Origin: Burkholderiaceae bacterium
Lineage (GTDB): Bacteria > Pseudomonadota > Gammaproteobacteria > Burkholderiales > Burkholderiaceae
Direction: 5' to 3'
DNA length: 9,536 nt
Assembly: GCA_017998575.1 (NCBI GenBank)
Contig: JAGOCV010000148.1
Location: forward strand, 1-9,536
Positions 4,684-9,536 of the stretch are shown here, one piece after another (positions within the stretch are counted from its first letter, which is position 1; every line of letters begins with the position of its first letter). The position numbers and the translations under genes were made by a program. The notes under the pieces are model-generated. The model was not told the origin of the DNA. It saw only the letters and a list, made by a program, of their open reading frames with translations, and made no database searches.

Positions 4684-7560
4684 TTACGACAGTTCCAGGG
4701 CCGGCGACTCGATGCCGCGGGCCTGGTCGATCTTCTCGGCCACCTTGAAAGCCGCTTCCAGTTCGGTGCAGCCGTACTGCTGCATGAGCTGGTAGCGTTC
4801 GGCCTTCTCCTCGGGTTCTGTCTGCGCGAGGGCGAGGTACAGGGACGGCGGCACGGCGCGGAACAGCACTTCCATGCTCTTGGAGAGGATGACGCCTTCG
4901 GTGAATTTCCCCGCTTCCTTGCGCGCCGAAAGCATCAGCGCCTTCTGCGCGGGCGAGAGTTCGCGGAACCGCGCGATCTTCTCAACTTCATCGGGCGGCA
5001 TGCTGAGACAGATCCACCACTCGATCATGTTGAGCATGGGCTCCGCGGCGCGCGGCAGGTCGTCGATGTTCTGCGTCGCGAGCCAGAACCAGGCCCCCAA
5101 TTTCCTCCACATCTTTGTAATTTTCACGACGTAGGGCGCGAGCAGCGGGTTCTTCGTGATGATGTGGCCTTCGTCGGTGACGTTGATGATCGGGCGTCCC
5201 AGGTATTGGTCGCGCTCGGCGATGTTGTTCACCGTGCTGATCAGGCTGATGTAAGCGATGGAGAGCTGCGCGTTGTAGCCCTCGCGGGCGTATGTCGCGA
5301 GGTCAACCAAGGTGATGTCGGCTTCGGGCCACGGCGTGCCGTCGCGGTCGAACATTTCGCCGTCCGTGCCTTGACAGAACATGTCCATCGCATCCGCCAT
5401 CTCCAGCAGCCGCACGCGGCGCATTTCGGGCAGCGTCGGGTCCTGGCCGCGGGCGCGCAACGCGTTGCGCACGTCGCGCGTAAGCACCGTGCGTTTGTCG
5501 GCCACGCAGTGCTCGGCGGCGTCGAGGATGCACTGACGGATCAGCGAGCGGTCAGCCCGCGTCATCCGGGCTTCCTCCTTGTCCTCTCCGCCCGTGATCA
5601 TCAGCCGCGCCGTGATCTCCAGTTCGCCGAGCACGTCGCGCTGCTCGTCCGCCTCCATGGCCGAGGCATCTGGTGGCGGGTCTTCATCCAGCGCGTCGGC
5701 GTCGAGCGTCTGCACGTCGCTGGGCGTCTCGATCAGCCGACGCGCGTCTGCGAATGGCGCGAGGCTGATGCCCGAACCTGGGGCCAGCTTGACCCGGTTT
5801 ACCGTCAGCCCGAGCATGCGTGCGAAGTCGCTGAACAGGCCGAAGCTGTTGCCAGCCTCCACGATGAACAGCCGCGGTCGGTAGATGGCCGTGACCTGAT
5901 TCAAGAGGTTGTTGAGCGTGGCGCTCTTGCCGGAGCCGGTGGGGCCGAACAGGAACAGATGGGCGTTCATCTGCCGATCCAGGCGGCTGAGCGGGTCGAA
6001 GGTGATCGGCCCGCCACCGCGGTTGAACATCGTGATGCCCGGGTGCCCCGTACCTTGAGCGCGGCCCCACACCGGCGACAGGTTCGCCGCGTGCTGAGCG
6101 AACATCAGTTGGGTGTACCACTTGCGCCGATCCTGGCCGGGGTTGTAGCAGCATGGCAGCCACCGCAAGTAGCTGTTGAGCGGCGCCACCTCGTCGTCCT
6201 CGCGCACCGGCTGCAAGCCAGCATTGAGCATCACGTTCGCCAGGTCCAGGCCGCGCCGGTCCAGTTCCGCTTCGTCGCGTCCGCGCAGGTAGAATGCCAG
6301 CGTCCCCCGGTAGAGCTTGTGTGCGCTGCCGATGAGGGAGCGGGCTTCCTGCACGTCCTTCAACGTCTGCTCCGACGCCAGCGTCTCGCCCACGGCCTTC
6401 TTCGCCAGGTGGTTGAGATCCGCTTCCAGGACATCCTGCGGCGTGGCGACCATCGTGAGACACAGCAAGGTGTCTTCCGGCATCTGGTCGAACAGCGTGT
6501 TGATGGCATCCCCTTTGCGGGTCTCGCCGGTCAGGTGTCCGGTGCCGGGCGGCATGCGCAGCCGGTCGGTGATCAGCACGCGGTGCGGCATGCCGTCGAA
6601 ATACCAGGTGCCGTGCTCCACGTCGGAGCGTGGCTGGCCGAAGAACAGCCGCTGGCTGAAATCCCGCCCGCTCGCCAGCTCGATTTCGCCGGCCTCGCTT
6701 TCTTCGGTGCTGTCGGGGTAGCGCGCCAGCGCGTAGAAGCGCTCCCGGTCCTCTGCACTCGGTCCAAGCATCGCCGGGCGCGGATTGAACCACCGCAGCA
6801 GCCAGTCGTGGACGTCGGCTGCGACCATGCGCCGTGCCTGGATGCCGGCGTTCGCCAGGCCGCCGCACAGGCGGTCGCAGACGATGTTCAGCATCTGCTC
6901 GGGCGTCTGGCCGCGGCGGCTTGCCTGCCCAGTTGCACGGCGATAGATCACCATGCGCACCCGCCGCGTCTGGCCGCGCCAGCGCAGCCGCGTGACCACC
7001 GTGTCCTCGAACAGGCCGCCCGGCTTGGCGACCGCGCGCAGGTGGTGGCCGAAGAAGCGCAAGTAGAACTCGGTGAAAGCGGTGCCGCGGGCACGCGGCT
7101 GCACGTAGTCGCGCAGGGTCTGCATGTACTGGTCGAAGCTGGGCTCGTCCTGGGCATAGAGCTGGAGTACCCAGGGGTTTTCGTCCAGCTCATCGAACGA
7201 GTCCTGGAGCGCGTTCTCCAAGGCATCGCGGGCATGCGCGAGCCAGCCGGGCTCCCGCCCCTCGGTGCCCAGCGGCACCAGCTCGTAGAAGGCAGCGACC
7301 GACTGCCCATCCTCCAGCAGCATGGACTTCGACTGCGGCAAGAACTCCACCCAAGGCAGCAGTTCCGCGAACGACGGCGCGACGTCGTACAGCGCCTGCT
7401 CGTCGGCTACCGTCGCCGGCCTGCGGCCCTGGACCGCTGCGCCGGGTTCAGGGACGCCGGCCTGGCGCAAGGCCTCGACGTGGCGCTGCCAGCCGTCCGG
7501 CTTCTCTTCGTCGCCGGTGCCGGATGCGGCCAGCTTCGGCCAGGGAAGTTCCCAGCGCAT
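4684..7560 (-). CDS. Conjugative transfer ATPase, PFL_4706 family (TIGR03744), VirB4/TraC-like
   Basis: 958 residues from ATG 7560. A TTG 3 nt earlier is in frame, but GGAGG at 7572-7568 is spaced 7 nt from the ATG, which favours the ATG. It is a cytoplasmic ATPase that powers assembly of the type IV secretion channel. The first ~500 residues are the TraC/VirB4 N-terminal region. The P-loop is GPTGSGKS at 539-546 (Lys545, Ser546) within FLFGPTGSGKSATLNNLL, the Walker B is INVTDEGH (Asp796-Glu797), and the downstream family motif is FWLATQNIDDLP (ATQN at 828-831). All key residues are present and the frame is unbroken. An acidic stretch at about 612-640 (rich in Asp/Glu/Pro) sits between Walker A and B and may be a flexible insertion. 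The start overlaps the lipoprotein stop by one base (TGATG), implying translational coupling. Confidence 0.95.
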   Translation of the reverse strand: MRWELPWPKLAASGTGDEEKPDGWQRHVEALRQAGVPEPGAAVQGRRPATVADEQALYDVAPSFAELLPWVEFLPQSKSMLLEDGQSVAAFYELVPLGTEGREPGWLAHARDALENALQDSFDELDENPWVLQLYAQDEPSFDQYMQTLRDYVQPRARGTAFTEFYLRFFGHHLRAVAKPGGLFEDTVVTRLRWRGQTRRVRMVIYRRATGQASRRGQTPEQMLNIVCDRLCGGLANAGIQARRMVAADVHDWLLRWFNPRPAMLGPSAEDRERFYALARYPDSTEESEAGEIELASGRDFSQRLFFGQPRSDVEHGTWYFDGMPHRVLITDRLRMPPGTGHLTGETRKGDAINTLFDQMPEDTLLCLTMVATPQDVLEADLNHLAKKAVGETLASEQTLKDVQEARSLIGSAHKLYRGTLAFYLRGRDEAELDRRGLDLANVMLNAGLQPVREDDEVAPLNSYLRWLPCCYNPGQDRRKWYTQLMFAQHAANLSPVWGRAQGTGHPGITMFNRGGGPITFDPLSRLDRQMNAHLFLFGPTGSGKSATLNNLLNQVTAIYRPRLFIVEAGNSFGLFSDFARMLGLTVNRVKLAPGSGISLAPFADARRLIETPSDVQTLDADALDEDPPPDASAMEADEQRDVLGELEITARLMITGGEDKEEARMTRADRSLIRQCILDAAEHCVADKRTVLTRDVRNALRARGQDPTLPEMRRVRLLEMADAMDMFCQGTDGEMFDRDGTPWPEADITLVDLATYAREGYNAQLSIAYISLISTVNNIAERDQYLGRPIINVTDEGHIITKNPLLAPYVVKITKMWRKLGAWFWLATQNIDDLPRAAEPMLNMIEWWICLSMPPDEVEKIARFRELSPAQKALMLSARKEAGKFTEGVILSKSMEVLFRAVPPSLYLALAQTEPEEKAERYQLMQQYGCTELEAAFKVAEKIDQARGIESPALELS

Positions 7561-8000
7561 CAATAGTCCTCCAGCCGTTCACCGGGCATGGCGTACTGCA
7601 CGCGCTGGTACAGGGGGAAGACCGTCGTGTAGCCCGGAACCGGCACGGGGTCCGTGCCCGCCAGGTGCGGGTACACATACATGACGAGATCGGGGTTGGG
7701 CAGGCGCTGGAACTGGCGATAAACCTCGTTGCGCGCCGTGCGCGTGTAGCGCATCTGCTCGACGGGCGCAGCCTGCACATCGGCGTCGGTCAGCGGCCGG
7801 CGCAGGCTCTGGCGCGCGTCGAGCAACTGCCGGCGCGCGACCTGGCCGGTGCCACTGCCGCCGCCACCCGTTTCCTGCTGCCAGATGTCCATCATGGTGC
7901 GGTCGCTATGGGTCAGCAGTTCTTCCTTGCTGGTGGCGCAACCGCTGAGCACGGCGACGGCCGCGGCCAGCGCGAGGCCCTTAATCGAGTTCGAGCGCAT
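7560..8000 (-). CDS. Conjugative transfer region lipoprotein (TIGR03751 family), TraV/VirB7-position
   Basis: 146 residues from ATG 8000, with AGGAGA 5 nt upstream (8011-8006). A longer frame exists upstream, but the product from 8000 starts directly with a lipoprotein signal: MRSNSIKGLALAAAVAVLSG followed by C21, giving lipobox L-S-G-C. Residue +2 after the cysteine is Ala, not Asp, so sorting to the outer membrane is expected. The mature part has a Gly-rich linker (ETGGGGSGTG, about 43-52) and a conserved-looking C-terminal block (YTRTARNEVYRQFQRLPNPD, then VMYVYPHL). The gene overlaps the end of the PFL_4705 gene by 20 nt and the ATPase start by 1 nt. By position it corresponds to the small outer-membrane lipoprotein of the core complex (TraV in F, VirB7 in other systems); this is inference from order. 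Confidence 0.9.
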   Translation of the reverse strand: MRSNSIKGLALAAAVAVLSGCATSKEELLTHSDRTMMDIWQQETGGGGSGTGQVARRQLLDARQSLRRPLTDADVQAAPVEQMRYTRTARNEVYRQFQRLPNPDLVMYVYPHLAGTDPVPVPGYTTVFPLYQRVQYAMPGERLEDY

Positions 8001-9399
8001 GGCTTTCTCCTGCACGGTGATCGACGCGCCGGCCTTCGGGGTCGTGATCGATGGCCAGCGGCTTTTCGAGGTGGACGGCGACCTTGGCGCCTGGCTGCAC
8101 ATAGACGGCGGCGAAAGCCTGTCCGTAGAGCTTGTTGACCCAGGTCGACATGTCCCGGACGCCGCCCGCGAGGATCTGGCCGACTGCTTCCTTGCCGCTG
8201 ATGCCCACGGTGCCGATGGCGCCGTCCGAGCCGACGTAGGACATGCGGCCGCTGTCGCTCTCGATGAGCGAGGCCACGCCGGCTCCGGCCGCGGTGATCA
8301 GAGCTTGCGACCCGAGGTACTGCTGGGCGTTGCTGCGCCGTTCGCCGCTGACGCACGGGATGCCGTGCGGGTCGCTGATCCAGCCCAGGCCGTCGCGCTG
8401 CTGGTTGTTCTGCTGGTTGCCTTCGCGGTCTTCGGGAATCGTGCGGATCGTGCCGTCGTTGAAGACGAAGGTGATGCTGCGAACCTGGCCGCGCACGCAC
8501 GAGAGCGTCCAGTCGCCCGATGCGGTTCCGGAGAACACCGCGCCGGCCACGTCGGGAATGTCGATGCCGTTGGCAGTCAGATTGTCCGGCCCGACCAGCA
8601 CCTTGAAGGGGTACGGATCGTTCACCGTCCCGTCGATCGGCACGCGCCCAATCAGCGCCGTCATCGCCACGGAGCCCATCAGTGTCGAGTTGGTCGGCAC
8701 GGTATAGACCGGCTTGGCGCTCTTGACGCCTGCCGCACCTGCGCCGGCGTTCGCCACGGTTTCCGCGGTGGTTTCCAGTGTGCTTTGTGCCGGGCCGAAG
8801 CTCGTCGGGAAGCTCATGCCGCTGCCTGCGCCACGACTGCCATTGCGGCCCTCGGCCTTCTTCGCGTCGTCCGGTTCGACCCAGCGCATGCCGCCTTCCA
8901 TGCCGGCCTCGTCGCCGCCGCGCAGCCCCAGGCCCACCGGCAGATCAGCGTGACCGCCGCCGCGCCCGCCAATGCTGTCCAGGCGCCGCTGCAGGTCGGC
9001 GAGCAGCCCCTCGGTCTGCTGGCGCGCGCTGGCCGCCTGTTCCTGGTCGCGGCGCAGGTTGGAGCGCTCGGATTCGAGGGCCGAATTGATGCGCTGATCA
9101 ATGGAGTTCTCCCGCTGGCGCAGCCGCTGGTTTTCCTCGCGCTGCGACTTGTTGTCGGTCAGCGCGGTCTGAAGCTCGGTGCGCAACTGTTTCACCTGGG
9201 CGACGAGCGTTGCCACGGTATCGCGCGGGGTATCGCCTTCGATGCCCAACGCCTTCATTTCCTCGGGCGTGAGCTTGGAGCCAGCATCCGCGGCGGGCGG
9301 TGCCGACGTGCTTCCACCGGAGAACAGCCGGATGGCAACGAACAGCACCAGCAAGGCGACCGGGATCATCAGCCACTTGAGCAAGCCGTTACTGCGCAT
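7981..9399 (-). CDS. Integrating conjugative element protein, PFL_4705 family (TIGR03752), TraB/VirB10-like scaffold
   Basis: 472 residues from ATG 9399. The frame is open from an ATG at 9417, but a full AAGGAGG lies 6 nt before 9399 and none before 9417. Layout: short cytoplasmic start, a transmembrane helix at about 8-27 (KWLMIPVALLVLFVAIRLF), a low-complexity linker, a long coiled coil at about 57-143 rich in Gln/Arg/Glu, a Gly-rich linker, then a periplasmic domain from about 230 (VYTVPTNSTLMGSVAMTALI) to the end. The segment TVPTNSTLMG...DPYPFKVLVGPDNLTANG...LSCVRGQ resembles the C-terminal beta-barrel domain of VirB10/TraB, which spans the envelope and forms the outer-membrane channel cap. 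Two cysteines (301, 349) may form a disulfide. It overlaps the upstream gene by 11 nt and the lipoprotein gene by 20 nt. Confidence 0.93.
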   Translation of the reverse strand: MRSNGLLKWLMIPVALLVLFVAIRLFSGGSTSAPPAADAGSKLTPEEMKALGIEGDTPRDTVATLVAQVKQLRTELQTALTDNKSQREENQRLRQRENSIDQRINSALESERSNLRRDQEQAASARQQTEGLLADLQRRLDSIGGRGGGHADLPVGLGLRGGDEAGMEGGMRWVEPDDAKKAEGRNGSRGAGSGMSFPTSFGPAQSTLETTAETVANAGAGAAGVKSAKPVYTVPTNSTLMGSVAMTALIGRVPIDGTVNDPYPFKVLVGPDNLTANGIDIPDVAGAVFSGTASGDWTLSCVRGQVRSITFVFNDGTIRTIPEDREGNQQNNQQRDGLGWISDPHGIPCVSGERRSNAQQYLGSQALITAAGAGVASLIESDSGRMSYVGSDGAIGTVGISGKEAVGQILAGGVRDMSTWVNKLYGQAFAAVYVQPGAKVAVHLEKPLAIDHDPEGRRVDHRAGESHALELD

Positions 9400-9536
9400 G
9401 GCGGGCCTCCTTGCCATCGTCGGCTTCAGCTTCCCGCTGCGGCAGATGCACGGCCGGGTCGAAGCGGTGGATCGCCGGCAGCAGCGATTGCGCGAGGCCG
9501 TGCCCGCGCGTCACCAGGTACAGGACGGTCGTGTCC
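9389..9536 (-). CDS. Integrating conjugative element protein, PFL_4704 family (TIGR03749), C-terminal end only
   Basis: A reading frame enters from the right edge and ends at TAA 9391-9389; 48 codons are visible. The peptide (TTVLYLVTRGHGLAQSLLPA, then IHRFDPAVHLP, then a charged tail ending in ARHAQ) is what I recognise as the end of the PFL_4704 family, which always precedes PFL_4705 in these ICEs. By gene order it corresponds to TraK of F-type systems, a periplasmic core-complex protein, but the visible part is too short to show any domain. The end overlaps the next gene's start by 11 nt. Confidence 0.8.
   Translation of the reverse strand, partial: DTTVLYLVTRGHGLAQSLLPAIHRFDPAVHLPQREAEADDGKEARHAQ
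9406..9412 (-). promoter_or_regulatory. Ribosome binding site that fixes the start of the PFL_4705 gene
   Basis: AAGGAGG on the minus strand, a seven-base match to the anti-Shine-Dalgarno sequence, lies 6 nt before ATG 9399. It is inside the coding sequence of the upstream gene and downstream of the alternative ATG at 9417, which rules that start out as the main one. Confidence 0.85.

Noticed and set aside
4444..7566. A 1040-codon open frame on the plus strand, fully antisense to the ATPase gene.
   Set aside because: Long antisense open frames are expected opposite GC-rich genes with strong third-position G/C bias. The translation is rich in Arg/His/Val/Gln with no recognisable domain, while the minus strand encodes an intact ATPase.
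1..9536. A cargo or defence system inserted among the transfer genes.
   Set aside because: Every gene matches the standard order of this ICE family with minimal spacing; no extra gene is inserted and no composition shift is apparent by eye.

Overview
This window is a high-GC (roughly two-thirds G+C) piece of the conjugation module of an integrative and conjugative element (ICE) of the ICEclc / PAGI-2 / PFGI-1 kind, which uses the 'genomic island' (MPF-G, PFL_47xx-family) type IV secretion system. Such elements occur in Pseudomonas, Xanthomonadaceae, Burkholderiales and related Beta/Gammaproteobacteria. The sequence alone does not fix the host. All genes are on the minus strand, so the biological order runs from position 9536 down to 1.

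In transcription order the window holds: the C-terminal end of a PFL_4704-family protein (9536-9389); a PFL_4705-family, VirB10/TraB-like scaffold protein (9399-7981); a small lipoprotein of the TIGR03751 type (8000-7560); a large VirB4/TraC-like conjugative ATPase, PFL_4706 family (7560-4684); a membrane-anchored DsbA-like thioredoxin-fold protein with CPFC (4670-3885); a 182-base leader full of perfect inverted repeats that looks like a 'radC RNA motif'; a short RadC/JAMM protein (3702-3208); and a textbook intrinsic terminator (3182-3158). After a 112-base gap a second block follows: a PFL_4709-family protein (3045-2599), a PFL_4710-family TraU-like protein (2602-1655), a PFL_4711-family protein (1645-248), and the start of a small membrane protein (251 to the window edge) that in these elements normally precedes traG.

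The genes are tightly packed: 11-nt, 20-nt, 1-nt, 4-nt (GTGA) and 4-nt (ATGA) overlaps and 9-13 nt gaps, so translation is probably coupled within each block. Several open reading frames extend upstream of the real starts; I placed starts by Shine-Dalgarno spacing, signal peptides and overlaps. Together the products cover the envelope-spanning core (TraK/B/V-like), the assembly ATPase (TraC-like) and periplasmic pilus or mating-pair proteins (TrbC/TraW-, TraU-, possibly TraH-like), in an order that parallels the F plasmid.

Most of this is an ordinary, intact ICE transfer module. The parts most worth a second look are non-coding: the structured radC leader, which can be drawn with a bulged long helix, a possible pseudoknot and a sequestered ribosome binding site, and the terminator that splits the transfer module in two.
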